8,365 nucleotides of DNA from assembly GCA_017885365.1 (NCBI GenBank), contig JAFNGD010000280.1:520-8884 (forward strand), written 5' to 3'. Position 1 is the stretch's first letter. Every line of letters begins with the position of its first letter. The position numbers were made by a program, and so were the translations under genes. This DNA comes from Nitrospirota bacterium. GTDB taxonomy: Bacteria; Nitrospirota; UBA9217. The notes beneath the pieces were generated by a model. It was not told the DNA's origin. It searched no databases and saw only the letters and a program-made list of their open reading frames with translations. Of this stretch, positions 1-6,337 are shown one piece after another.

Positions 1-50
1 ATGCTCGTTGTCCATAGCCGGGCGTGCTTTCACGATGTGCTGCGGACCAT
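1..50. other. window edge, no supportable gene
   Basis: This short stretch lies beyond the terminator of the first gene. Reading frames run through it, but none carries a recognisable protein or a ribosome binding site, so I assign nothing here. Confidence 0.5.
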
Positions 51-83
51 GAAAAAACGGCCCCAGAGCGCTCCGGGGCCGTT
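51..83 (-). terminator. Rho-independent terminator of the small secreted protein gene
   Basis: On the minus strand a perfect 9-bp GC-rich stem (AACGGCCCC at 56-64 pairing with GGGGCCGTT at 75-83) encloses a 10-nt loop and runs into a six-T tract (complement of A52-A57). It lies about 30 nt past the stop codon of the gene ending at 113. The U-tract is on the minus-strand side only; read on the plus strand the stem is followed by TACTG, so it works for the minus-strand gene. Confidence 0.9.
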
Positions 84-112
84 ACTGTTCTTCATCTGCC
101 TGAAGACGGAGG

Positions 113-364
113 CTACTTTGCCTTCACCTCGATCTCCGTAGCACGCGACTCGTACTGGACGGTGACCTTGGCGCCGACCTTGAGGTCGCCCTTGATCTTG
201 GTGTTGGCGTCCTTGGTCATTTCGAACTTCTCCTTGCCCTTTTCCACGACGATAACATTGTCCTTGATCTCAAGTACCTTCCCCGTAAATTGGTACGTCT
301 TTCCGGCAAACGCCACTGATGCCACCAGTGCCAATGCTACTGTGAAAATTGCGATACGCTTCAT
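113..364 (-). CDS. small secreted (periplasmic) protein of unknown function, DUF5666-like beta domain
   Basis: An 83-residue protein with a classical Sec signal peptide: MKR basic start, hydrophobic core IAIFTVALALVASV and a likely signal peptidase I site after AFA (residues 19-21). The mature part of about 62 residues is almost all alternating beta strand, with a pattern of the type FTGKVLEIKDNVIVVEKG...TKIKGDLKVGAKVTVQY. This resembles small OB/DUF5666-type domains that decorate secreted proteins, but I assign that only by general pattern. The start at 364 was chosen over an in-frame ATG at 415 because a perfect AAGGAGG lies 7 nt upstream, the signal peptide begins there, and the 415 start lies upstream of the predicted promoter's transcription start. 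It appears monocistronic, with its own promoter and terminator. The lysine-rich mature chain has no cysteines or metal motifs. Function unknown. Confidence 0.85.
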   Translation of the reverse strand: MKRIAIFTVALALVASVAFAGKTYQFTGKVLEIKDNVIVVEKGKEKFEMTKDANTKIKGDLKVGAKVTVQYESRATEIEVKAK

Positions 365-371
365 GGAATGC

Positions 372-378
372 CCTCCTT
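372..378 (-). promoter_or_regulatory. Shine-Dalgarno site fixing the start at 364
   Basis: AAGGAGG on the minus strand, seven bases before the ATG at 362-364. It is a full anti-16S match and selects this start over the upstream in-frame ATG at 415. Confidence 0.9.
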
Positions 379-400
379 CGTAAAATGAAATAGTAGAAAA

Positions 401-429
401 ACTATAGCCAAGCAAACGCGTTCTGTCAA
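401..429 (-). promoter_or_regulatory. sigma70-type promoter of the small secreted protein gene
   Basis: On the minus strand a perfect TTGACA (424-429) is separated by exactly 17 bp from TATAGT (401-406). Transcription would begin near 394, giving a leader of about 30 nt that contains the Shine-Dalgarno. The -35 box begins only 17 bp beyond the stop codon of the upstream ATPase gene. The short gene should therefore be transcribed independently and strongly. Confidence 0.88.
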
Positions 430-445
430 GTTGTACGCCCCGGTG

Positions 446-1915
446 TTATCGTTTTTTGCTGCCGCCGAGGATCGAACCGAGCACGCCGCGGATGATCTGC
501 CTGCCTATCTGGCTGCCGATGGCATGGGCTGCGCTCTTGGCCATGGCGCCGAAGATCTTCGCCGTGTCCGACTGGGGCTCCGCGGCCCGGCCCTTCTGTT
601 TTGCTGTTGGTGCTTCCTCCACTTGCTTGGCCTCGGCCTTTGCCTTCAGTTTCTCGTAGGCCGATTCCCGGTCCACGGCCTTCTCGTAGTGGCCGAAGAG
701 GACTGAGCCTTTGATGACGACGCTGCGCTCCTCGGGCGTGAGCGGCGTGAGGCGGCTGCGCGGAGGGCAGATCAGGGCCCGCTCCACCGGCGTCGGCGAG
801 CCTTTCACGTCGAGCACGGACACGAGGGCCTCGCCAACGCCGAGCTCGGTGATGGCCTTCACTACGTCGAGGCCGGGGGCGGAGCGGAAGGTCTCGGCCG
901 CGGCCCGGACGGCTTTCTGGTCCCGGGGCGTGAACGCCCGGAGCGCGTGCTGCACCCGGTTCCCGAGCTGCCCGAGCACGGTCTCCGGGATGTCCAGGGG
1001 GTTCTGGGTGACGAAATAGACGCCCACGCCCTTGGAGCGGATGAGCCGCACGACCTGCTCGATCTTGTCCTCAAGCGCTTTGGGCGCGTCTGCGAACAGG
1101 AGGTGCGCTTCATCGAAAAAGAAAACCAACTTCGGCTTGTCGGGGTCGCCGACCTCGGGAAGGTTTTCGTACAGTTCGGCCAGCATCCAGAGCAGGAAGG
1201 TCGCGTAGAGCTTGGGCGACTGCATGAGCTTGTCGGCGGCCAGGATGTTGATGACCCCCTTGCTACGTGGACCGGTCTGGATGAGATCGTTCAGGTCAAG
1301 GGCCGGTTCGCCGAAGAAGGCGCCGGCGCCCTGCTCCTCGAGGGCGACCAGCCCCCGCTGGATCGCGCCGATGCTTGCGGCCGAGATATTGCCGTACTCG
1401 GTCTTGAACTGCGCGGCATTCTCTCCCGCGAACTGTGCCATGGCGCGCAGGTCCTTGAGGTCCAGCAGCAGGAGCCCGTTGTCGTCGGCGATCTTGAAGA
1501 TCAAAGTGAGGACGCCGCTCTGGACCTCGTTCAGGTCCAGGATGCGGCTGAGGAGCAGGGGGCCCATCTCGGAGACCGTCGCACGGACCGGGTGTCCCTG
1601 CTGCCCGAAAACGTCCCAGAACACGGTTGGACAGCCCTCGAAGGCGAACTCCCCCATGCCGAGCTGCTTTGCGCGCGCTGACGGCTCGGGCCGGTCTCCG
1701 CCGGGCAGGGCGATGCCCGACAGGTCGCCTTTCACGTCTGCCATGAAAACCGGGACGCCTATCGTACTGAACTGTTCGGCCATGACGCGGAGCGTCACGG
1801 TCTTTCCCGTGCCCGTTGCCCCGGCAATGAGCCCGTGCCGGTTCGCCATCCTCGGCAGGACCCCGACCGCGTTCGTGCCTTGGGCAATGAGCAAGGTGTC
1901 TGTCTTTTGCGCCAT
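446..1915 (-). CDS. DUF853 / YjgR-family HerA-like ATPase
   Basis: A 489-residue P-loop ATPase of the FtsK-HerA superfamily, close to the usual length of E. coli YjgR-type proteins (about 500). Walker A is GATGTGKT at residues 32-39. Walker B is LVFFFDEA at 263-270, with D268 and E269 as the metal and catalytic acids. The sensor-like segment YFVTQNP (300-306) and the following stretch ending near [16 protein letters not shown] are characteristic of DUF853. After residue 410 comes a charged, Lys/Ala/Glu-rich coiled linker (about 415-450), then a glycine-rich tail with [15 protein letters not shown]. No signal peptide or membrane segment is seen, so it should be cytosolic. Start: ATG preceded by GGAGG (1920-1924). 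Relatives such as HerA remodel DNA ends with NurA nuclease, but no nurA is adjacent, and the cellular role of DUF853 proteins is not established to my knowledge. The gene has its own candidate promoter upstream and no visible terminator before the next gene. Confidence 0.93.
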   Translation of the reverse strand: MAQKTDTLLIAQGTNAVGVLPRMANRHGLIAGATGTGKTVTLRVMAEQFSTIGVPVFMADVKGDLSGIALPGGDRPEPSARAKQLGMGEFAFEGCPTVFWDVFGQQGHPVRATVSEMGPLLLSRILDLNEVQSGVLTLIFKIADDNGLLLLDLKDLRAMAQFAGENAAQFKTEYGNISAASIGAIQRGLVALEEQGAGAFFGEPALDLNDLIQTGPRSKGVINILAADKLMQSPKLYATFLLWMLAELYENLPEVGDPDKPKLVFFFDEAHLLFADAPKALEDKIEQVVRLIRSKGVGVYFVTQNPLDIPETVLGQLGNRVQHALRAFTPRDQKAVRAAAETFRSAPGLDVVKAITELGVGEALVSVLDVKGSPTPVERALICPPRSRLTPLTPEERSVVIKGSVLFGHYEKAVDRESAYEKLKAKAEAKQVEEAPTAKQKGRAAEPQSDTAKIFGAMAKSAAHAIGSQIGRQIIRGVLGSILGGSKKR

Positions 1916-1969
1916 AGATCCTCCGTCAAGAGATCAGCAGCGTCCCGTCTGATGGGTGAAACGGACAGG

Positions 1970-1998
1970 ATTATTCCATAATGACTTTTTGATTGCAA
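1970..1998 (-). promoter_or_regulatory. candidate sigma70 promoter of the DUF853 ATPase gene
   Basis: On the minus strand TTGCAA (1993-1998) and AATAAT (1970-1975) are separated by 17 bp. This would start transcription near 1963 and give a leader of about 48 nt before the ATG at 1915. The -35 box matches four of six consensus bases and the -10 box matches five of six. The AT-rich patch stands out from its surroundings. Confidence 0.55.
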
Positions 1999-2294
1999 GT
2001 GATTTATCGGAGAGAGAACATGCGGACATCGATAGGAACTGATCACGTCCGATGACTTCGGTTAAAAGCGGACCATCCCGGAACAGGAGGGAGCAACGTT
2101 CGAACCGTAACGTCCAAGCGCTGTTCTCAGCTCATGTGCAGGCAATCCCTGTCCTGCGAGGCATACTGTTCTCATCCGGCCGGCTCGCGCCGCATTCGTT
2201 ACGGCTATTTTCGCCGCTGTCGTTTCGTGGATGAGTAACTAACCGAATAGAGGTGAAAGGCGCAGTCAGGCCCTACCAGCCCCAATGCAGAGCG

Positions 2295-2377
2295 CAGGGA
2301 AATTTTATATTTTCCCTGAAGGATGAGACGGCGGTAGAGATATCGCAGCCGTATCTCTTCTGATGTGCTGGTCATCA
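2295..2377 (+). other. cluster of three hairpins upstream of the outer-membrane protein promoter
   Basis: Three perfect inverted repeats follow one another. CAGGGAAA (2295-2302) pairs with TTTCCCTG (2311-2318) around an AT-only 8-nt loop. AGAGATA (2336-2342) pairs with TATCTCT (2352-2358). TGATG (2361-2365) pairs with CATCA (2373-2377). ACGGC (2328-2332) can also pair with GCCGT (2348-2352), and this excludes the second hairpin. None is followed by a T tract, so they are not intrinsic terminators. They lie upstream of the -35 box, so they could be DNA-level operators or part of an unrecognised RNA. The strand is uncertain. Confidence 0.35.
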
Positions 2378-2399
2378 TACCGGTTTCTTCGCGCTACCC

Positions 2400-2428
2400 T
2401 TGACATCGTGCGGCTGTTTGCCTATTCT
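2400..2428 (+). promoter_or_regulatory. sigma70 promoter of the outer-membrane beta-barrel gene
   Basis: A perfect TTGACA (2400-2405) is followed after exactly 17 bp by TATTCT (2423-2428), predicting transcription from about 2435. The first bases of the -35 box are also the TTG that opens the longest reading frame. That TTG therefore cannot be the real start codon if this promoter is used. Confidence 0.75.
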
Positions 2429-2486
2429 CAAGGCAATGTGTCCTACCCCGCTGCACGATAACTCCCTGATAGAACGCACGAGCACG

Positions 2487-3743
2487 ATGACAGCCGCCAA
2501 CGGACGATCAGTACGACGGAGAGAGGGGTCACCATCCCTGAGCAGGGTGATGGCGCTGCTCCTCGCCTGGACCCTGGCCTCGCACTCGTCCCTCACCTAT
2601 CCGGTCATGCCGCCCGACGCTTGTGCCGGGCCTGCTGAGCCCGCCCAGGAGGGTCTGCCTGCAGGACCGCCGGAAGACCCCGCGCCGTCAACCCTTTCCT
2701 CTCCCCAAGATGGGCAACGCCCAGAACGACCTCCGCAGCAGACAGAGGAAAAACCGGTCATGCCGTCACCTGCCGGACTGCCGCAGGCACGGCCTTTGAC
2801 GACGGCCCCGACCGTGACCCCTGCGCCCGCGGACCAGGGCCGGCCCGGAGCCCCTGAAGAGAAAGACACCATTGTCGACACGATCCACGGCGGCGTCACC
2901 TACGGGTTCCTGACGACTGCAACGTGGCTGGATTCCTTTTTCGGCGATCAGCGTTACGAGGCGGAGATCAACAAGTCCCAGCTCAAGATACGCTTCGATG
3001 CGTTCCGCGAAGGCAGTACGGGCATGGACTTCCGCCGGCCGAACTTCGATCTCCGGCTCGTGCTGCCCCAGCTCCGCAAAAAGACCCATCTGGTGATCTC
3101 GGGCGATCCGAAGGCGGATGAGGATGCCCTCGCCGCCCAGCCGGGGGGGGGCGCCCAGCTTGCAAAGAGCACGGAACGGAACCTTACGACAGCGCTCCAG
3201 TATTTCCCCGTAGACACAAAACGCAGCAATTTTAGCCTCCGGGCCGGCGTCAAGCTGCATAACGGGAAATTTGCTCTTCTTGCCGGACCACGGTACCGCT
3301 ATCTCCTCCCTCTTGATCCGTGGGACCTCCGGTTCACGCAGGAGTTCGTGTGGTCCACGAACATGAGATGGCAGTCAAGGACCACGTTCGACTTCGAGCG
3401 GATCCTGCCATATAATGACCTTTTCTTCCGGATGACCCTTGAAGAGCTCTGGTCCGAGAACGTGACCGGCTATCCGTACACCCTGAGCTTTCTCCTGCGT
3501 CAGCCGCTGGACCGCAACCGCGCCCTGCAGTACGAATGGGTCAACAGCTTCCAGACCTATCCGACAAACGAGCTGGTCGAGGAGCTGCTCGTGTTCCGAT
3601 ATCGGCAGAGGTTCTGGCGTGACTGGCTGTTCCTCGAGATCGCTCCCCAGTACCGGTTCCCGCGCGACCGGAGCTTTGATGCCACGCCGGGGATATTGTT
3701 CAGGCTCGAGATGGTGTTCGGCGACATCAAAGGGATCTTCTGA
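2487..3743 (+). CDS. predicted outer-membrane beta-barrel protein of unknown family
   Basis: I do not recognise the family. From the ATG at 2487 the product is 418 residues: a basic N-region (RSVRRRE), a hydrophobic stretch (MALLLAWTL, about residues 22-30) consistent with a signal peptide, and a proline-rich linker (about 41-126). A predicted barrel of about 290 residues follows. The barrel shows repeated amphipathic strands rich in aromatic girdle residues and arginine, with segments such as KFALLAGPRYRYLL, LFLEIAPQYRF and ILFRLEMVFGDIKGIF. It ends in a terminal phenylalanine, the classical C-terminal signal of BAM-assembled outer-membrane proteins. The start is uncertain: the frame stays open to TTG 2400 and ATG 2436, but the promoter makes these unlikely, and ATG 2550 is an alternative. 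No site has a good Shine-Dalgarno. A run of nine G residues (3143-3151) lies inside the gene. The gene converges on the diguanylate cyclase gene, 21 bp away. Confidence 0.75.
   Translation: MTAANGRSVRRREGSPSLSRVMALLLAWTLASHSSLTYPVMPPDACAGPAEPAQEGLPAGPPEDPAPSTLSSPQDGQRPERPPQQTEEKPVMPSPAGLPQARPLTTAPTVTPAPADQGRPGAPEEKDTIVDTIHGGVTYGFLTTATWLDSFFGDQRYEAEINKSQLKIRFDAFREGSTGMDFRRPNFDLRLVLPQLRKKTHLVISGDPKADEDALAAQPGGGAQLAKSTERNLTTALQYFPVDTKRSNFSLRAGVKLHNGKFALLAGPRYRYLLPLDPWDLRFTQEFVWSTNMRWQSRTTFDFERILPYNDLFFRMTLEELWSENVTGYPYTLSFLLRQPLDRNRALQYEWVNSFQTYPTNELVEELLVFRYRQRFWRDWLFLEIAPQYRFPRDRSFDATPGILFRLEMVFGDIKGIF
3143..3151 (+). repeat. nine-G homopolymer inside the outer-membrane protein gene
   Basis: Nine consecutive G residues encode the glycines of a Q-P-G-G-G-A segment. 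Loss or gain of one base would shift the frame, disrupting the last ~200 residues and removing the terminal barrel signal. Such tracts are the known substrate of slipped-strand phase variation in surface-protein genes of other bacteria. They are also a known sequencing and assembly error site. Confidence 0.8.
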
Positions 3744-3744
3744 C

Positions 3745-3764
3745 GGGGACCCGATCGAGGCCCC
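3745..3764. terminator. weak hairpin in the convergent gap
   Basis: In the 21-bp gap between two convergent stop codons, GGGG (3745-3748) pairs with CCCC (3761-3764). CC (3750-3751) pairs with GG (3759-3760) past a one-base bulge, leaving a 7-nt loop. There is no U tract on either side. It could act as a bidirectional stop or attenuate antisense transcription, but it is not a typical intrinsic terminator. Confidence 0.25.
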
Positions 3765-5030
3765 TTACGCTGACATGACTCGGTCCCGTCCCCCCTGCTT
3801 TGCCCGGTAGAGCGCGTCGTCGGCCCGCGCCAGGAGAGAGTCGACCTTTCCGTCCCGTCCACTCAAGGACGTGACCCCGGCGCTCACCGTTACGGAGATC
3901 GAGTGGTTCTTGTTCGCGATCGTTTTCCCGCCGATCTTTTCCCTGATCCGGTCTGCAAGCGCGACCGCTTCCTCGAGCGTCGAACCGGGCGACGCAATGA
4001 GGAACTCTTCCCCGCCGATCCGCCCCAGCAGATCGTAGGTCCTGAGGCTTTCACGCATCTCACGGGCCACGGCCTTCAGGACTGTATCGCCGAAGGCATG
4101 GCCGAAGGTATCGTTGACCTGCTTGAAATGGTCGATGTCGATGAGGATCAGGGACAGGGAGGTGCCGGTACGCATGGAGCGCTGGTATTCCCGGTCGAGC
4201 TGCTCCATGATGTAACGCCGGTTCTTGAGCCCCGTGAGTTCGTCGGTCACGGCAATATGTTTCAGCCGCTTCTGGACGTCATCAAGCCGTACCACGAGCT
4301 TCCAGGTGAGAAAGTACAGAATGGCAAGCAGGATGCCGATGGTGGCTACGGCATCGATGATGATGTGGGCCCGGTTGGTCCTCATCTGGGTCACCAGCGC
4401 CGCCGCAGGGACCCTGATACTGATGGCGCCGCGGATGTCTCCGATCTTGTAGCCCTGTCGGCTGTGGCACGAGAGGCACGGCCCTTCCACGATGAGAGGA
4501 AGGATATACCGGAAGGCCGGTCCTTTCCCGGAACGGTCGAACTGCCAGATCTCCCGTTCACCGTCTTCGAACCGCTCCAGGGACCGCCGCTCGAACTCAT
4601 CGGGCCGGTTCTCGGGATTCAGGTTCTTGAGGCTGATCATGTGGAATTCCACAAGATTGTCCCGATGGGCCAGCTCAGAGATCTCGCGGGTCATGATCGC
4701 GGGGTTTCGCAGCGTCAGGACCCTGCCGTCGGTCGTACGGATATCGGGTTCGACGCCCAGTTCCCTGAGATAGGGATTCGATTCGACGCCCGGTTTTTTT
4801 TCCACATAAACGCCGCCGTACGCAGCATTCCAGTGCCGGGTGAGCACGATGAGCTGGGCGTAGGATGCGGCCTCCTGTCGAACGGTCTGGATCAGGAGCT
4901 CGTTCACCGTTTGGTAGCGGAACAGGTAGATAACGGTAACGCCGACCGTGACCACCACGCTGATGGTGATCAGGAATGTCCGGACATCCTGAAAGTACTG
5001 GAACGGTCTAGGCCAGGTTTTAAGTACCAT
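3765..5030 (-). CDS. membrane diguanylate cyclase with c-type-heme DUF3365 sensor domain (GGDEF)
   Basis: A 421-residue inner-membrane protein predicted to make cyclic di-GMP from two GTP. Transmembrane segment 1 (about 18-37) and segment 2 (about 222-245) bracket a periplasmic domain of about 180 residues. That domain carries the DUF3365/Tll0287-type signature HWNAAYGGVYV (66-76) and a CLSCH motif (185-189), a CxxCH covalent heme-c site. The cytoplasmic GGDEF domain (about 255-421) has DIDHFKQVND (298-307) for metal binding. Its active loop GGEEF (339-343) is a functional variant of GGDEF. RTYD (330-333), five residues before it, is an RxxD product-inhibition site. The cyclase thus looks active and feedback-controlled. 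By family knowledge the heme domain probably senses redox state or a gas such as NO; this is inference. The start ATG has AGGA eight bases upstream. The gene lies 97 bp downstream of the unknown gene on the same strand and may be partly co-transcribed with it. An A8 run occurs in the coding strand (complement of 4794-4801). Confidence 0.93.
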   Translation of the reverse strand: MVLKTWPRPFQYFQDVRTFLITISVVVTVGVTVIYLFRYQTVNELLIQTVRQEAASYAQLIVLTRHWNAAYGGVYVEKKPGVESNPYLRELGVEPDIRTTDGRVLTLRNPAIMTREISELAHRDNLVEFHMISLKNLNPENRPDEFERRSLERFEDGEREIWQFDRSGKGPAFRYILPLIVEGPCLSCHSRQGYKIGDIRGAISIRVPAAALVTQMRTNRAHIIIDAVATIGILLAILYFLTWKLVVRLDDVQKRLKHIAVTDELTGLKNRRYIMEQLDREYQRSMRTGTSLSLILIDIDHFKQVNDTFGHAFGDTVLKAVAREMRESLRTYDLLGRIGGEEFLIASPGSTLEEAVALADRIREKIGGKTIANKNHSISVTVSAGVTSLSGRDGKVDSLLARADDALYRAKQGGRDRVMSA

Positions 5031-5065
5031 TGGTCTTGTCCTGCGTTCGGAACGATGGTGTGAAG

Positions 5066-5094
5066 ATCATAGGGTCCCGAGGGTCCTAGCATCA
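5066..5094 (-). promoter_or_regulatory. possible promoter with direct repeat for the diguanylate cyclase gene
   Basis: On the minus strand TATGAT (5066-5071) is a good -10 box, but the matching -35 position reads TGATGC, which is poor. The spacer contains a 7-bp direct repeat, GGACCCT twice with a 2-bp gap (5071-5086 on the plus strand as AGGGTCC). A weak -35 box with a repeat beside it would suit an activator-dependent promoter. This is a suggestion only. Confidence 0.3.
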
Positions 5095-5127
5095 CGGTTC
5101 ACCCTCCTGTTCAGGACGGGCATGTGC

Positions 5128-6171
5128 TCAAGCGAAACCCTGCATCATATCTCCGATGCTTCTTCGGAAGGAGCTCTCGTCGCTCTCCGCGAACAGTTCG
5201 ATGATCCTCTGCCGGAGCGACAGAAAGCGGGAATACCCTTTGCGGCGGGCGTCCTCGACGGCTTCCCATGCCTCGTCCCTCAGGAACCGGCGATAGGCCT
5301 CCCGGACCTCCGGGAACAACAGCCTCCGGTATCCATCCATCAACCCGACGGACAGACCAAGGGCCCCCCGGTCCCGCGTCTCCACGATGCTCCGGAATGG
5401 CCCGGTGTCCGAGGTGTCGGCCACCAGGTCCTTGACGGCACGCAGAAAATGTTCGGTATTCCGGTCGCCGGCCTGCGTCAGAAGCTCTTTCCATTGCGGG
5501 ACCGCCTCCTGCGACTCGGCCAGCTCATGGCGGAGGAGGACCCCTGAATAGTTGATGACCATTTGTTCGAACTGTCCGGTAAAGTCGTCGCTGACGGGTT
5601 GACCCGGCGTAATTCCGTATGCCCGGAACGCATTGCTCAAGGCCGGCCCGCGGTCAGGCCTGAGCTCAGTGAACTTGTCCCACAGGAGCGCCTTCAATGG
5701 CTCGAGGCGCAGGAAGATGGAACGCTCCCGGAGCATGGCGGGAGCGGTGAAGAGGTCCCGGACAAGCTCCCGCCCCGTGGTATGGACGGTATGGCCCTCG
5801 ATCGCGGCAACTGACCGGGCGCGGCCGAGGAAAAAAGTGGGTTTGAGATACATGCCGTATCCCGCGCCGTAAACATAACCATCTCCCTGTAAGGCCTGGT
5901 TGATCCCGTCAATGTCGAAGGGGGAATACGCTGTCCCGTTGATGATCAGGTTCCGGAAATCCCGGTCTTCCAGGCCGGTCCAGCGAGACTCCTTGCGGCC
6001 GATCCATGCGGCGATCTCTTCGCGGGCGATGGGGGACCACGGCTCGAGTCCTCTTTCCGAGCGGAACAGGTCGCGGTAGCGCATCAGCAGCCCGCAGATG
6101 GAAAAATATCCCCAGTAACGCGCGTCAGAAACGTCGCAGTTGAACTTGATGTCCTCGAGAACGGCATTCAT
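5128..6171 (-). CDS. conserved-looking cytosolic protein of unknown function
   Basis: A 347-residue soluble protein with no signal peptide, membrane segment or nucleotide-binding motif. The N-terminus (NCDVSDARYWGYFSICGLLMR, split around residues 11-31, then YRDLF and GLEPW) looks like a strongly constrained motif. I associate it loosely, from memory, with an uncharacterised deltaproteobacterial family typified by Sfum_1244, and cannot verify this here. Features of note are a glycine/tyrosine stretch GDGYVYGAGYGMYLKP (96-111) and a basic, mostly helical C-terminal third (about 280-347). The start ATG at 6169-6171 has GGAG six bases upstream. The gene is divergent from lptC and shares a 208-bp intergenic region with it. 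No biochemical role can be assigned. Confidence 0.85.
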   Translation of the reverse strand: MNAVLEDIKFNCDVSDARYWGYFSICGLLMRYRDLFRSERGLEPWSPIAREEIAAWIGRKESRWTGLEDRDFRNLIINGTAYSPFDIDGINQALQGDGYVYGAGYGMYLKPTFFLGRARSVAAIEGHTVHTTGRELVRDLFTAPAMLRERSIFLRLEPLKALLWDKFTELRPDRGPALSNAFRAYGITPGQPVSDDFTGQFEQMVINYSGVLLRHELAESQEAVPQWKELLTQAGDRNTEHFLRAVKDLVADTSDTGPFRSIVETRDRGALGLSVGLMDGYRRLLFPEVREAYRRFLRDEAWEAVEDARRKGYSRFLSLRQRIIELFAESDESSFRRSIGDMMQGFA

Positions 6172-6188
6172 ACACAGCTCCGGGGAAC

Positions 6189-6217
6189 ATTATTCCTCAA
6201 CACTGGTAAAAAGTAAA
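6189..6217 (-). promoter_or_regulatory. candidate promoter of the unknown divergent gene
   Basis: On the minus strand TTTACT (6212-6217) and AATAAT (6189-6194) are 17 bp apart, with GG just before the -10 box as in the ATPase-gene promoter. It would start transcription close to the Shine-Dalgarno (6178-6181), leaving a very short leader of about 10-12 nt. That shortness lowers confidence. Confidence 0.4.
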
Positions 6218-6301
6218 CCGCTAATTTCTCGGGATATGGCTGATACAACACCGCAACGCACAGAGAGATATTCGGAGCATTCAGGGGCGCCATTTTTCAC
6301 C

Positions 6302-6331
6302 TTTACATCCTGCCCGAGCCTATGGTATAAA
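6302..6331 (+). promoter_or_regulatory. extended -10 promoter of the lptC-lptA-lptB-rpoN operon
   Basis: TTTACA (6302-6307) and TATAAA (6326-6331) are separated by 18 bp, and TGG immediately before the -10 box makes an extended -10 (TGnTATAAA). Transcription would begin near 6338, about 42 nt before the lptC ATG. This rules out the longer lptC reading frame reaching back to 6140. Confidence 0.7.
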
Positions 6332-6337
6332 TTATGC

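Larger units (their letters stand above)
1916..2399. other. 484-bp intergenic region between divergent genes
   Basis: This non-coding stretch separates the minus-strand ATPase gene from the plus-strand outer-membrane protein gene. It holds the ATPase promoter (1970-1998), a central part (about 2050-2235) in which I find no convincing gene, and a hairpin cluster at 2295-2377. A 60-codon frame at 2052-2234 lacks a ribosome binding site and has an arginine/serine-rich, low-complexity product. No tRNA, riboswitch or known small RNA was recognised by eye. Confidence 0.7.

Noticed and set aside
24..383. 119-codon plus-strand frame opposite the small secreted protein gene
   Set aside because: The minus-strand gene has promoter, ribosome binding site, signal peptide and terminator; the plus frame has none.
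947..1681. Plus-strand frames of about 245 codons opposite the ATPase gene (also 1212-1952)
   Set aside because: These are antisense shadows; the minus-strand frame has intact Walker A/B motifs and family-wide similarity.
2052..2234. 60-codon plus-strand frame in the intergenic region
   Set aside because: No Shine-Dalgarno, Arg/Ser-rich low-complexity product and no promoter assigned; probably chance.
2235..2330. Possible cyclic-di-GMP, fluoride or cobalamin riboswitch
   Set aside because: Conserved cores of these classes could not be found by eye, and the region ends upstream of the predicted transcription start of the next gene.
3903..5063. 386-codon plus-strand reading frame opposite the diguanylate cyclase gene
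   Set aside because: It is a GC-rich antisense shadow of a gene with clear domains; its product has no recognisable domain and no ribosome binding site.
5105..5116. Palindrome TCCTGTTCAGGA just downstream of the unknown gene
   Set aside because: A 5-bp stem with a 2-nt loop and no T tract is too weak for a terminator and does not match a known operator such as LexA.
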